A stretch of 25,738 nucleotides of DNA from Methanocorpusculum sp. MCE (GTDB lineage Archaea; Halobacteriota; Methanomicrobia; Methanomicrobiales; Methanocorpusculaceae), in contig NIZU01000024.1 in assembly GCA_003315675.1 (NCBI GenBank), positions 1 to 25,738 of the forward strand. Direction: 5' to 3'. Under the pieces are notes generated by a model. That model was not told the DNA's origin. It was given only the letters and a program-made list of their open reading frames with translations, and made no database searches. Both the position numbers and the translations under genes were made by a program. The stretch's first letter is position 1; every line of letters begins with the position of its first letter. Below, in pieces: positions 16,199 through 23,526 of this stretch.

Positions 16199-16209
16199 AC
16201 CTTATATTG
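16199..16209 (+). promoter_or_regulatory. mtd TATA box
   Basis: ACCTTATATTG is a good archaeal TATA match, about 55-60 bases upstream of the mtd ATG. A transcript starting about 25 bases downstream would begin close to the 16232-16249 inverted repeat and have a leader of about 30 bases. Confidence 0.6.
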
Positions 16210-16231
16210 ATTCTCGTCGATAAACTGATGT

Positions 16232-16249
16232 TCTCATTTCAAAATGAGA
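16232..16249 (+). promoter_or_regulatory. 8+2+8 inverted repeat overlapping the mtd ribosome binding site
   Basis: TCTCATTT-CA-AAATGAGA is a perfect inverted repeat whose 3' arm reaches into the Shine-Dalgarno GAGAGGTG (16247-16254), upstream of ATG 16262. It could be a protein operator close to the transcription start or an RNA hairpin that hides the ribosome binding site. The repeat itself is seen directly; its function is inferred. Confidence 0.5.
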
Positions 16250-16261
16250 GGTGTATCAAAT

Positions 16262-17104
16262 ATGGTAGTTAAGGTAGGAGTTGCAAAACTCGGTAACATC
16301 GCATCCGGTGTTATGGCAGAGTTACTTTTAGATGAGCGTGCAGACCGCGAAGACATGATGACATTCATGGCAACTTCCGGAACCAAACTGCAGAAGGAAG
16401 ATGTTGACCGTGTCGTTTCAAACCTGAAAGCATGGCAGCCTGACTTCGCAATCGTTGTTTCCCCGAACGGAGTTCTCGAAGGCCCGGTCGGTGCACGCGA
16501 AGATCTCAAAGCAGCGGGTATCCCGACCATCGTCATCACTGACGATGTCACGACCAAGAAAGAAGGCTGGGAAGCACTCAAGGCATCCGGCTTTGGCTAC
16601 ATCATCGTCAAAGCAGACGCCATGATCGGCGCCCGCCGCGAATTCCTCGACCCAGTCGAGATGGCAGACTACAACGGAAACCTCGTGAAAGTCCTTGCAC
16701 TTACCGGTGCATTCCGCAAACTCCAGATGGAGCTTGACAAAGTCATCGACCAGGTGAAAGCAGGCAAGAAAGGTGCAGAGCTCGAACTCCCGAAACTTGT
16801 TCTGAACTCTGACAACTCGACCAAAGGCGAGTTCACAAACCCCTATGCACTTGCAAAAGCACGTGCAGCATACGAGATCGCACAGGCAGTTGCAGGTGTC
16901 AACGTCAAGGGCTGTTTCATGACCAAAGAGTGGACAGACTACGTACCAATCGTCGCCTCAGCACACGAAATGATGCGTGCAGCAGCAAACCTTTGTGACC
17001 AGGCACGCGAACTCGAGAAGGGATGCGACGGCATTATCCGCAAGCCGCACAAGAAGACCGGGGAGATCGTCTCCAAGGTCGCCCTTATCAGCAAGCCCGA
17101 GTAA
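16262..17104 (+). CDS. mtd: F420-dependent methylenetetrahydromethanopterin dehydrogenase
   Basis: Mtd oxidises or reduces between methenyl-H4MPT and methylene-H4MPT with coenzyme F420, a middle step of CO2 reduction to methane in the cytosol. The 280-residue protein begins MVVKVGVAKLGNIASGV and carries SPNGVLEGPVGAREDLKAAG (about 72-91) and NPYALAKARAAYEIAQAVAG, as in the family. ATG 16262 is chosen because GAGAGGTG stands before it and homologs start at this point; an ATG 18 bases upstream lies inside the inverted repeat. It ends before a T-rich tract. Abundant C-ending codons in this gene fit high expression. Confidence 0.96.
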   Translation: MVVKVGVAKLGNIASGVMAELLLDERADREDMMTFMATSGTKLQKEDVDRVVSNLKAWQPDFAIVVSPNGVLEGPVGAREDLKAAGIPTIVITDDVTTKKEGWEALKASGFGYIIVKADAMIGARREFLDPVEMADYNGNLVKVLALTGAFRKLQMELDKVIDQVKAGKKGAELELPKLVLNSDNSTKGEFTNPYALAKARAAYEIAQAVAGVNVKGCFMTKEWTDYVPIVASAHEMMRAAANLCDQARELEKGCDGIIRKPHKKTGEIVSKVALISKPE

Positions 17105-17117
17105 TCGGACACCCCAA

Positions 17118-17160
17118 TTTTACCATTTTTCTTTTTGGATGCAGATGCGGGGAAATCCCC
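17118..17160 (+). terminator. Terminator of mtd
   Basis: Three T-runs (17118-17121, 17126-17130, 17132-17136) follow the mtd stop by about 14 bases. A small GGGGA-AA-TCCCC inverted repeat follows at 17149-17160. Confidence 0.55.
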
Positions 17161-17204
17161 CTTCTGTATTTAATGACAGATACTATTCAACATCAGAACT
17201 ATTT

Positions 17205-17214
17205 TCAAAAAAAG
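17205..17214 (-). terminator. T-run terminator after pdxT
   Basis: The minus strand carries T7 (A7 at 17207-17213 on the plus strand) about 20 bases after the pdxT stop. It separates pdxT from the converging mtd transcript. Confidence 0.45.
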
Positions 17215-17232
17215 TTTGGATATTCAATTGGT

Positions 17233-17793
17233 TCAGGAGATCATATTCAGGAAATACTGGTGAACGGAAGGATCCTCACCAAGCTCCGGATGGAACGACA
17301 GAACAAGCTGATTATCTTCGCGGGCAGCAACAATGGTTCCGTCAACCTCTGCAAGCACTACAACATTTTTGCCGACCTGCGTGATAACCGGGGCACGTAT
17401 AAAGGTCATCTGAATATTTCCAGCCCCGGCAAAGTGTGCAACCGTTTCAAAACTGCCGAGCTGACGGCCGTAAGCATTCCTTACAGCAGTAATGTCCATC
17501 GTCGCAAGAGAGGTATTTCCACCCTCAACATTTTTTGCAAGCAGAATCAACCCGGCACAGGTGCCCATTACCGGAGTGCCTGACGTGATGAGAGAGCAAA
17601 GCTTTTCATGGAGACCAAGGTCCAGCAAAAGCTTCGACATGACAGTACTCTCCCCCCCTGGGAGGATGAGACCATCCGGGATTTCATCAAGATCGGAGAG
17701 ATTTCGAATCTCAAACGTCTCGACGCCCAGACGTTCCAGCATTCTGATGTGTTCGATGAATGCACCCTGCAGTGCCAGAACACCGATCTTCAC
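17233..17793 (-). CDS. pdxT: Pyridoxal 5'-phosphate synthase glutaminase subunit PdxT
   Basis: PdxT hydrolyses glutamine and passes ammonia to PdxS in the R5P-dependent route to vitamin B6. The 186-residue class I amidotransferase starts MKIGVLALQGAFIEHI. The oxyanion segment LPGGEST lies at 44-50, the nucleophile C79 in GTCAG, and H168 and E170 in FHPE. All catalytic residues are present. It follows pdxS by two bases, so the pair forms one operon. The expected complex is twelve PdxS with twelve PdxT. Confidence 0.96.
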   Translation of the reverse strand: MKIGVLALQGAFIEHIRMLERLGVETFEIRNLSDLDEIPDGLILPGGESTVMSKLLLDLGLHEKLCSLITSGTPVMGTCAGLILLAKNVEGGNTSLATMDITAVRNAYGRQLGSFETVAHFAGAGNIQMTFIRAPVITQVGKNVVVLAEVDGTIVAAREDNQLVLSFHPELGEDPSVHQYFLNMIS

Positions 17794-17795
17794 CG

Positions 17796-18671
17796 TTATT
17801 TTCCCCGTTCCACCATCAGGATAGAGATTTCGTCTGCGTTGATGCCGACCATTGCCTCGCCAAGATCCTCAGAGAGTTCAGCAAGTATGGAGGGATTATT
17901 ATAGTTGGTAACGGCCTTGACGACCGCTGCTGCACGTTTTGCCGGATTTCCGGATTTGAAGATACCGGAACCGACGAATACACCCTCAGCCCCAAGCTGC
18001 ATCATCAGAGCAGCATCGGCAGGAGTGGCAACCCCACCGGCGGCAAAGTTTACGACTGGAAGTTTTCCATTATCATGAACAAACTGCAGAAGCGAGATCG
18101 GGACCTGCATATCTTTTGCAGCAACGTACAATTCATCCTGACGAAGACTGACAACGCGGCGAATCTCGCTGTTCATTGTGCGCATATGACGAACTGCCTG
18201 AACGATGTCCCCGGTACCTGCCTCGCCTTTGGTTCGGATCATTGTTGCACCTTCGGCAACGCGGCGAAGGGCCTCGCCGAGATCACGGGCCCCGCAGACA
18301 AACGGAACATTGAACTGGGTTTTATCGATGTGATTGAGATCATCGGCAGGCGATAATACTTCGCTTTCGTCAATGTAATCAATCTCGATAGCTTCGAGGA
18401 TCTGCGCTTCAACAAAGTGACCGATACGGACCTTGGCCATAACCGGGATTGAAACTGCTTTCTGGATACCCTTGATCATCTTCGGATCGCTCATTCGGGA
18501 GACCGCGCCGGCGGCACGAATATCAGCAGGAATACGCTCCAGAGCCATAACAGCACAGGCTCCCGCATCCTCTGCAATCTTAGCCTGCTCCGGCGAGGTG
18601 ACATCCATAATCACTCCTCCTTTCAGCATCTGTGCAAGTTCCTTGTTAAGTTTTGAACGATTTTCTGTCAT
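17796..18671 (-). CDS. pdxS: Pyridoxal 5'-phosphate synthase subunit PdxS
   Basis: PdxS joins ribose 5-phosphate, glyceraldehyde 3-phosphate and ammonia into pyridoxal phosphate. It is a (beta/alpha)8 barrel of 291 residues counted from ATG 18671 (MTENRSKLNKELAQML). D23 (GGVIMDV), K80 (PVMAKVRIGHF) and K148 (TKGEAGTGDIV) correspond to the ribose-phosphate-binding Asp and the two catalytic lysines. An in-frame GTG two codons upstream is a less likely start, because GTGAG lies there as a ribosome binding site. It is the first gene of the pdxST operon. Confidence 0.96.
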   Translation of the reverse strand: MTENRSKLNKELAQMLKGGVIMDVTSPEQAKIAEDAGACAVMALERIPADIRAAGAVSRMSDPKMIKGIQKAVSIPVMAKVRIGHFVEAQILEAIEIDYIDESEVLSPADDLNHIDKTQFNVPFVCGARDLGEALRRVAEGATMIRTKGEAGTGDIVQAVRHMRTMNSEIRRVVSLRQDELYVAAKDMQVPISLLQFVHDNGKLPVVNFAAGGVATPADAALMMQLGAEGVFVGSGIFKSGNPAKRAAAVVKAVTNYNNPSILAELSEDLGEAMVGINADEISILMVERGK

Positions 18672-18739
18672 GAACACTCACGGATTGTATGGTTATTATC
18701 TTTTGAAAGGCAGATGACCGATCATTAGAATACCTTATT

Positions 18740-18748
18740 CAATATACC
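18740..18748 (-). promoter_or_regulatory. Candidate pdxS TATA box
   Basis: The minus strand reads GGTATATTG, giving a predicted start near 18715 and a leader of about 45 bases before the pdxS ATG. The match to consensus is moderate. Confidence 0.4.
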
Positions 18749-18960
18749 TCTGACGTTATATCAGGGTTTTGGATGAAGGAGGCATGGGAATTCCCGAACG
18801 AGAAGGCCATTGGATGCCTCGTTTGTGAAAATAACGAACCAAACACCGATGATACGGTATTTTTAAGAAATTTTCCAGGCATTACACCTTTGAATTTAAG
18901 GATACGCGAATACCATTGGCAACAAACATGCCGGTGAAAAATGATCTTCAAATTGAGATC

Positions 18961-18993
18961 TGAAAAGAAAAAGGGTAAAATCGGCAGTGCCGA
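18961..18993 (-). terminator. Hairpin plus T-tract terminator after mer
   Basis: On the minus strand, the perfect inverted repeat TCGGCA-C-TGCCGA (18981-18993) starts right after the mer stop and is followed by T-rich sequence (TTTTACCCTTTTTCTTTT, about 18963-18980). The layout looks like a bacterial-type intrinsic terminator, though archaea mainly need the T-tract. Confidence 0.6.
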
Positions 18994-18995
18994 AT

Positions 18996-19979
18996 TTACA
19001 TAATCTTGCCAAGGAGGCGGATAGAGGTCGTCATGTCGGGTCCGAGCGGGGAGCCGAAGATGATCTGAGTAACGCCTGCAGCGGTAAGGTCATCGCACTT
19101 CTGACGGATAGTGTCTGGGGTACCGCAGATGGTGAATGCTTCAATTTCTTTGTCGGTTACAAGTCCGCCGACTGCACCGAAGTCAAAGCGGGACAGTGCG
19201 TCCTTAATCTTTGCTACGTTTGCAAGGTCGAGACCGTGGCGGAGAAGAAGTGCTTCTGGAGATCCTGCTGCGATGAATGCTGCAACGATCTTTGCTGCCT
19301 TCTTTGCTTTCTTCTCGTCTTTGTCGATTGAAAGTGCAGTGTATGCCCCAACATCGAATCCTTTCTTACCGATAGTGTCGCATGCGGCTTTGATGATTGG
19401 GATTGCAACTGCGAAGTCTTTGGGGTTGGATGCGTTGATAAGTGCACCGTCGCCTTTCAGTCCGGCGAGCTCAAGAACTTTGGGTCCCTGTGCACCGACG
19501 TAGATTGGGATGCCTTTCTTGCCCGGGAGAGTAACACCAGTGAGTTTTGCACCATCGTAGTCAAAGAATTCTTTGCCGTTTTTCTTGACTTCTGCACCGC
19601 TGCAGAGTGCGCGAATCTGGTCGATTGCCTCACCGAGTCTTGCAACCGGCTTTGTCGGCTGGATTGCCAGCTTTGGAAGGGTGGACAGGTCACCTGGACC
19701 GATACCGAGGGTTGCACGTCCATCGGAAATCTCGTTCAGGGTGCAGGCAAAGGATGCCATTGCTGCCGGAGTGTCAGTGAATGCATTCATGATACCCGGC
19801 CCCATCTTAAGTGTGGTCGTTGCCAGTGCTACTGCGGTTAAAACCGGGTAACAGTGGCGGTTGTTGTAGTGGTTGGTAATCCATGCGAAGTCAATGTCTT
19901 TGCTCTCTGCGAGCTGGCAGTAGTTTACTACCTGTTTGACATTTACGTTTCCTGGAACAAACTCAATTCCATAAGTCAT
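18996..19979 (-). CDS. mer: F420-dependent 5,10-methylenetetrahydromethanopterin reductase
   Basis: Mer reduces methylene-H4MPT to methyl-H4MPT with F420H2, the step after Mtd in methanogenesis from CO2. The 327-residue protein has the bacterial-luciferase-like TIM-barrel fold. MTYGIEFVPGNVNVKQVVNY, DFAWITNHYNNR (about 30-41) and GIGPGDLSTLPKL (about 91-103) are typical Mer segments. GAGGTG precedes the ATG by about 11 bases, and a good TATA box lies about 40 bases upstream. It is a single-gene transcript with its own terminator. Confidence 0.95.
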   Translation of the reverse strand: MTYGIEFVPGNVNVKQVVNYCQLAESKDIDFAWITNHYNNRHCYPVLTAVALATTTLKMGPGIMNAFTDTPAAMASFACTLNEISDGRATLGIGPGDLSTLPKLAIQPTKPVARLGEAIDQIRALCSGAEVKKNGKEFFDYDGAKLTGVTLPGKKGIPIYVGAQGPKVLELAGLKGDGALINASNPKDFAVAIPIIKAACDTIGKKGFDVGAYTALSIDKDEKKAKKAAKIVAAFIAAGSPEALLLRHGLDLANVAKIKDALSRFDFGAVGGLVTDKEIEAFTICGTPDTIRQKCDDLTAAGVTQIIFGSPLGPDMTTSIRLLGKIM

Positions 19980-20018
19980 AGTTCTTTACACCTCATTATA
20001 AAATTGCTTTCCTCTGCT

Positions 20019-20028
20019 TAAATATATT
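20019..20028 (-). promoter_or_regulatory. mer TATA box
   Basis: The minus strand reads AATATATTTA, a strong archaeal TATA match about 40-50 bases before the mer ATG. The predicted leader is about 20 bases and includes the GAGGTG ribosome binding site. Confidence 0.6.
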
Positions 20029-20079
20029 CTGATTTAAAAAGCAGATTTGCGGCAGATTTCAGCCTATTATCATGCGAAC

Positions 20080-20090
20080 GGAAAAAAATG
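20080..20090 (-). terminator. T-run terminator after tRNA-Arg
   Basis: A minus-strand T7 run (A7 at 20082-20088 on the plus strand) lies about 45 bases after the tRNA-Arg 3' end and before the mer promoter. Confidence 0.4.
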
Positions 20091-20133
20091 CGAAAAACAT
20101 GGGTTTTTGTATGCGCTCTCGTAAGGCACGCTA

Positions 20134-20205
20134 CGGACTTGCCGGGGATCGAACCCGGTTCTTCGGGTTCGAAGCCCGAAAGGATATCCACTACCCCACA
20201 AGTCC
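20134..20205 (-). tRNA. tRNA-Arg (anticodon UCG)
   Basis: On the minus strand a full cloverleaf folds. The acceptor is GGACTTG paired with CAAGTCC, with discriminator G. The D-arm contains GGTAGTGGATATCC. The anticodon stem is TCGGG/CCCGA with loop CTTCGAA, giving anticodon TCG, which reads the Arg codon CGA. The T-arm is CCGGG-TTCGATC-CCCGG. The variable loop has four bases. No CCA is encoded and no intron is seen. Confidence 0.93.
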
Positions 20206-20213
20206 AGAGTTAA

Positions 20214-20223
20214 TAGTATATTT
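20214..20223 (+). promoter_or_regulatory. Candidate dut TATA box in the divergent tRNA-Arg/dut spacer
   Basis: TAGTATATTT lies about 25-33 bases before the dut ATG, which implies a leaderless mRNA, consistent with the lack of a Shine-Dalgarno. The tRNA-Arg gene is read the other way from the same 41-base spacer; its own likely box (AGATAATAC on the minus strand) is near 20235-20243. Confidence 0.4.
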
Positions 20224-20246
20224 GCATTCGATGCGTATTATCTTGT

Positions 20247-20678
20247 ATGGTTCTCTCTTCATCGATAATCAGGACACGCATTAAAGACGGATCTATAGGG
20301 ATAGACCCGTTTGCCGAAGAATCTCTGCAGCCTTCCTCATATGATCTGAGAAGTGCCGAGGATATCATAATAAAAAAAGGAGAACTAACTCTTGTTCCGA
20401 CGATGGAGTTCGTCAGCCTCCCAAAAGACCTCTGTGCAACACTCTGGGGCAGATCATCGTTCGGGAGAAAAGGGGTTGTACTTGGCGCCGGATATATCGA
20501 CCCGGGATTTCGCGGCAATCTGACACTCTGCATGGCGAATTACGGGCCGGAAGACATACCGGTAACCAAAGGTATGCGGGTCGTACAGATGCTTATCCAC
20601 ACCGTCGAGGGTAAAGTAGAAAACGTATACAATGGAAATTATCAGGACAGTTACGGCGTTGTGAAATCAAAAATTTAA
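20247..20678 (+). CDS. dut: dUTPase of the dCTP-deaminase fold (archaeal type)
   Basis: The 143-residue protein belongs to the dCTP deaminase/dUTPase superfamily. The motifs are QPSSYDLR (28-35), WGRSSFGRKG (67-76), GAGYIDPGFRGN (80-91) and the C-terminal nucleotide-covering GNYQDSYG. D85 in the IDPGF motif is present. The residue ten positions later, the general-base Glu of dCTP deaminases (E138 in E. coli Dcd), is C95 here. I therefore favour the archaeal dUTPase group over a deaminase: dUTP to dUMP plus pyrophosphate. Automatic annotation may say dCTP deaminase. The start at ATG 20247 has no Shine-Dalgarno. The 3' end overlaps the converging membrane-protein gene by 12 bases. Confidence 0.75.
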   Translation: MVLSSSIIRTRIKDGSIGIDPFAEESLQPSSYDLRSAEDIIIKKGELTLVPTMEFVSLPKDLCATLWGRSSFGRKGVVLGAGYIDPGFRGNLTLCMANYGPEDIPVTKGMRVVQMLIHTVEGKVENVYNGNYQDSYGVVKSKI

Positions 20679-21891
20679 GATTCCAAGGGTAAAAAGCATC
20701 ACCGGGAGCATAACAGCCCCCATACAAGAGATTCTTGGAATATCGATCATCCCGGGAATCATACCGACAAGCGTTGACAGGATCAGAATCAGAATACCAA
20801 AGGGACCGCAGATAATCGCGGTTATGCCGACAAGAAACAACAAAACGATTTTTGAAAGGACGCGCTGATTAAGACGCATAATGATCCGGCTGAGTCTGGA
20901 GGAGTAAACCGCTACAGCGTAGCCGGAGATCGCCGCAACTCCTGCTGCAAGGACCAGCAGATAGATCGAAGGCAGATCGAACGAGGCGAGCGTGATCATG
21001 GCCCCAGAACGCATTCTTCCAACGGCATACAGCGCAGTAAGACCCAAAACGGCATTTGCCGTGTTTGCTGCGGATGTTGATATGAGATATTCCCGCGGAT
21101 CTATTTTTTCGAAATCCGAACTTTTTCGAACGGCGAGCAAAGCATTCGCGGTGCCACTTGAAAAACCCGGAAGCCACCCGACAATCGCGCCGGCAATAGC
21201 CCCTTTGATCCCGTTTTTCAGAATTGCCCCCTGGGAAATCATCAGCCCGGTAAACGTCTGTTCGGCTGGCTTTACCAGAGATCGCATAGAAGTGAGGAGA
21301 ACCGGGATGCCGAAAAGACCCGTGAGGAGTGGAAGGAGAATTTCGCCGATCCCAAACACGCCAAAGGAAAAATACGAAAACCGCATCGCATATATCCCTA
21401 GAAGACCGGACACGAGAAATACCGCACATGACCATACGGGAGCTTTGCTGAAAACGATAAGAAGTCCGGCTGCAAGCAGGATCACAAGACCGATACCCCA
21501 GTCGACATACCCCTGAACCGACGGAAGAACGACCATAAACAAAGCGAACTGCGGGAGACAAAAGATAAATCCCCACAGACTGCCGAGGGCAGAAACTCTT
21601 ACTGCTTCCGGACCATTACCCAGAAGACAGAGATTGTGTGCCGGAAGGACTGAGAGAACCGTGTCCGGATCGGGAACGCCCAGAAACGTTGAAGGGAGAA
21701 TATCAACAAACGTGTGAACGATCATCATCGACACAATCATCACGCAAACCCCCTCGACACCGAATACCATGACGAGGGGAAGAGAGTGCGGCAAGTATCC
21801 CGGCAATGGTATTTGAATGAATACCTGGGACAAAACCTGAGATGGTGCCAAAGATGACACCCGCTAAAAACCCAGCCGCCACCCCGAACAT
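20667..21891 (-). pseudogene. TctA/DUF112-type membrane permease, broken by a frameshift
   Basis: The protein is strongly hydrophobic with many membrane segments, of the TctA/DUF112 family (permease component of tripartite tricarboxylate-type transporters; the archaeal substrate is unknown). The family N-terminus, with GTISGFVPGIHSNTIAG, reads from ATG 21891. The rest (VMVFGVEGVCVMIV onward, about 369 residues) reads in another frame. The crossing lies near 21770-21790, and an extra base in the G4 run at 21776-21779 would explain it. Restored length is about 407 residues. Without the join, the downstream frame would need a GTG start (21860) and lacks the hydrophobic N-terminus. It may be a true pseudogene, a sequence error or recoding. 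No solute-binding partner gene is nearby. Confidence 0.75.
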
Positions 21892-21896
21892 ACTAG

Positions 21897-21908
21897 TGAT
21901 TTATACAC
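21897..21908 (+). promoter_or_regulatory. Candidate hemD TATA box
   Basis: GATTTATACACA lies about 40-50 bases upstream of the hemD ATG in the 54-base divergent spacer with the permease gene. The predicted leader is under 20 bases, and no Shine-Dalgarno is seen. Confidence 0.45.
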
Positions 21909-21945
21909 AACGACTATTAAACCTAACAGTCCAATAATTTCATAT

Positions 21946-22641
21946 ATGTTAATCGCCATAACCCGCCATACCGGGGCATTAGAGGACGCCGTTCTTTGTG
22001 AGAAATATAATCATAAAGCAAAGGTCGTTGCACCCATCAAACCGGTAAAAAACATGGAGGTTATCGAGAGTTTTGTGAAAGCGGCAAATGAGGAGGGGTT
22101 CGATGCTATCTTTTTCCCAAACGCATTTGTCGCTGAAAAACTCGGCCCATGTATCAAGCCGGAACTGGCTTCCAAAGTCAGAATAATAGCGAACGGGCCG
22201 CAAACCGCGAAAGTATTACACAACATCGGACTCGCTGCAGAGATGCTGCCGTTTTTCTATTCGAAAGATCTGGTTCTGTATCTCGACCGATGGATCCGCG
22301 GGAAGAGAATCGGGATTCCAAGAGCAGGAAATACCTACCCCAAACTTGCCGATGACATTAAGCATGCTGGAGGGATCCCCGTTGAATACAGATGTTATGA
22401 CGTTGAGAAAACCGATGAAGTAATGGATCTGACCGGCGTTGGTGCAATTTTATTCACGAGTCCGATGGCATTCAAACTGGCAAAACTTCCAAAGATGGAA
22501 AACATCATCCAAATGGCAATAGGCGAGGTAACGGCAAACGAAATGATGTACGGAGGCGATGCCCCGGCGGTGATTGGCGACGGATCGATCGAAGGGACAC
22601 TCAAAGCTCTCAACGCCTATCTTGTGACGGAGAGTCACTGA
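21946..22641 (+). CDS. hemD: Uroporphyrinogen-III synthase family protein
   Basis: HemD closes hydroxymethylbilane to uroporphyrinogen III, the precursor of F430, cobamides and heme-like tetrapyrroles. The 231-residue product has the two-domain HemD layout. The N-domain begins MLIAITRHTGALEDAV, the domain crossover lies near FYSKDLVLYLDRWIRGKRIG, and a family-like AIGEVTANEMM is followed by GSIEGTLKALNAYL at the end. Sequence conservation in this family is low, so the call rests on overall pattern. The stop shares a base with the cbf5 ATG (TGATG). No other heme gene is next to it. Confidence 0.72.
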   Translation: MLIAITRHTGALEDAVLCEKYNHKAKVVAPIKPVKNMEVIESFVKAANEEGFDAIFFPNAFVAEKLGPCIKPELASKVRIIANGPQTAKVLHNIGLAAEMLPFFYSKDLVLYLDRWIRGKRIGIPRAGNTYPKLADDIKHAGGIPVEYRCYDVEKTDEVMDLTGVGAILFTSPMAFKLAKLPKMENIIQMAIGEVTANEMMYGGDAPAVIGDGSIEGTLKALNAYLVTESH

Positions 22642-23489
22642 TGGGATATACCGGGATCATTTTGGTTGACAAACCGAGAGGACCCACGAGTCATCAGGTT
22701 GCTGCCTGGGTCGGCAAGATGCTGAAGTCGGACGTCGGCCATTCAGGAACGCTCGATCCGATGGTCTCGGGGGTTCTTGTCGTTATGCTTGGTAAAGCAG
22801 CGAGACTTGCCCCCCTTCTGCTTCAGCATGAAAAAGAGTATGTGGCCTGCATGCGGCTGCATGCGGATATTCCGCGTGAACGTGTCGAAGAGGTCGTAAA
22901 GCAGTTCACCGGCAGGGTCTATCAGAGGCCGCCGAGACGGTCTGCAGTAAAACGTGCACTTCGCATTCGAGTGATCTACAGAATCGAACTCATCGATATG
23001 CAGGACAGACTGGTTCTCCTGAAAATCCGGTGCGAAGCGGGAACCTATATCAGGTCGGTCTGTGTGCACATCGGGAATGTTCTCGGCTGCGGAGGGCAGA
23101 TGATAGAACTAAGGCGGACAAAATCCGGCGGATTTTCATGTGATGAGGCACACACTCTGCACGAGATCCGCGATGCAGTGGAACTGAAAGATGAATCAGC
23201 ACTTTCGGCGATGATTCTTCCGCCCGAACAGGCAATCGGGGATAGCCCGAAGATAGTGATTCGCGACAAAGCGGCAAAGGCCGTGGCAAACGGAGCGATG
23301 CTCGCCGGAGTCGGCGTCGTATCCGTGGATACATTTTCACGCGGACAGAGTGTTGCTCTGATTACGCAAAGCGGAAAACTGATCGCTCTTGCCGAATCAC
23401 TGTTTGATTCGGATAAAATCATCTGCGGAAACCCCGGTTTGATCGCACGATCCACACGTGTGTTCGCGAGCCCCAACTCAGTAACTTAA
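22641..23489 (+). CDS. truB: tRNA/rRNA pseudouridine synthase Cbf5 (TruB family, PUA domain)
   Basis: In archaea Cbf5 is the catalytic subunit of the H/ACA guide RNP (with Nop10, Gar1 and L7Ae) and can also make tRNA pseudouridine 55. The 282-residue product has the TruB core with catalytic D39 in GHSGTLDPMVSG. VYQRPPRRSAVKR (about 93-105) and CEAGTYIRSVCVHIG (about 134-148) follow. A C-terminal PUA domain (about 203-270) begins PKIVIRDKAAKAVANGAML. It is shorter than many archaeal Cbf5 proteins (about 330). GGAGAG lies inside hemD, and one base overlaps the hemD stop. In many euryarchaea this gene follows cmk; here it has moved. Confidence 0.92.
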   Translation: MGYTGIILVDKPRGPTSHQVAAWVGKMLKSDVGHSGTLDPMVSGVLVVMLGKAARLAPLLLQHEKEYVACMRLHADIPRERVEEVVKQFTGRVYQRPPRRSAVKRALRIRVIYRIELIDMQDRLVLLKIRCEAGTYIRSVCVHIGNVLGCGGQMIELRRTKSGGFSCDEAHTLHEIRDAVELKDESALSAMILPPEQAIGDSPKIVIRDKAAKAVANGAMLAGVGVVSVDTFSRGQSVALITQSGKLIALAESLFDSDKIICGNPGLIARSTRVFASPNSVT

Positions 23490-23526
23490 TAAAGGCAGAG
23501 AACTCATCTTTTATGCTAGTTTTTAG

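Larger units (their letters stand above)
15947..16261. other. Shared control region between tfx and mtd
   Basis: This 315-base non-coding region carries the divergent promoters of tfx and mtd. It contains TGATTAA direct repeats (15965-15971 and 15984-15990) on either side of the tfx TATA box. Inverted repeats are GATATT-ACATC-AATATC (16073-16089), ATCTGA-T-TCAGAT (16130-16142) and an 8+2+8 repeat at the mtd ribosome binding site (16232-16249). No gene is seen. Confidence 0.6.
18672..18995. other. Intergenic region between mer and pdxS
   Basis: No supported gene is seen in these 324 bases. The right end holds the mer terminator. The left half holds a minus-strand TATA-like GGTATATTG (18740-18748), about 70 bases before the pdxS ATG. 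A 70-codon minus-strand frame (18739-18951) has no recognisable features and overlaps the promoter, so I do not call it. Confidence 0.5.

Noticed and set aside
17023..17583. 186-codon plus-strand frame overlapping the end of mtd and opposite pdxT
   Set aside because: It starts inside mtd in another frame and passes through terminator sequence; both overlapped genes are certain.
18739..18951. 70-codon minus-strand frame between mer and pdxS
   Set aside because: It overlaps the likely pdxS promoter, lacks a ribosome binding site and shows no family features.
20869..21576. 235-codon minus-strand frame inside the permease gene
   Set aside because: It is a shadow frame; the hydrophobic permease reading is far more protein-like.
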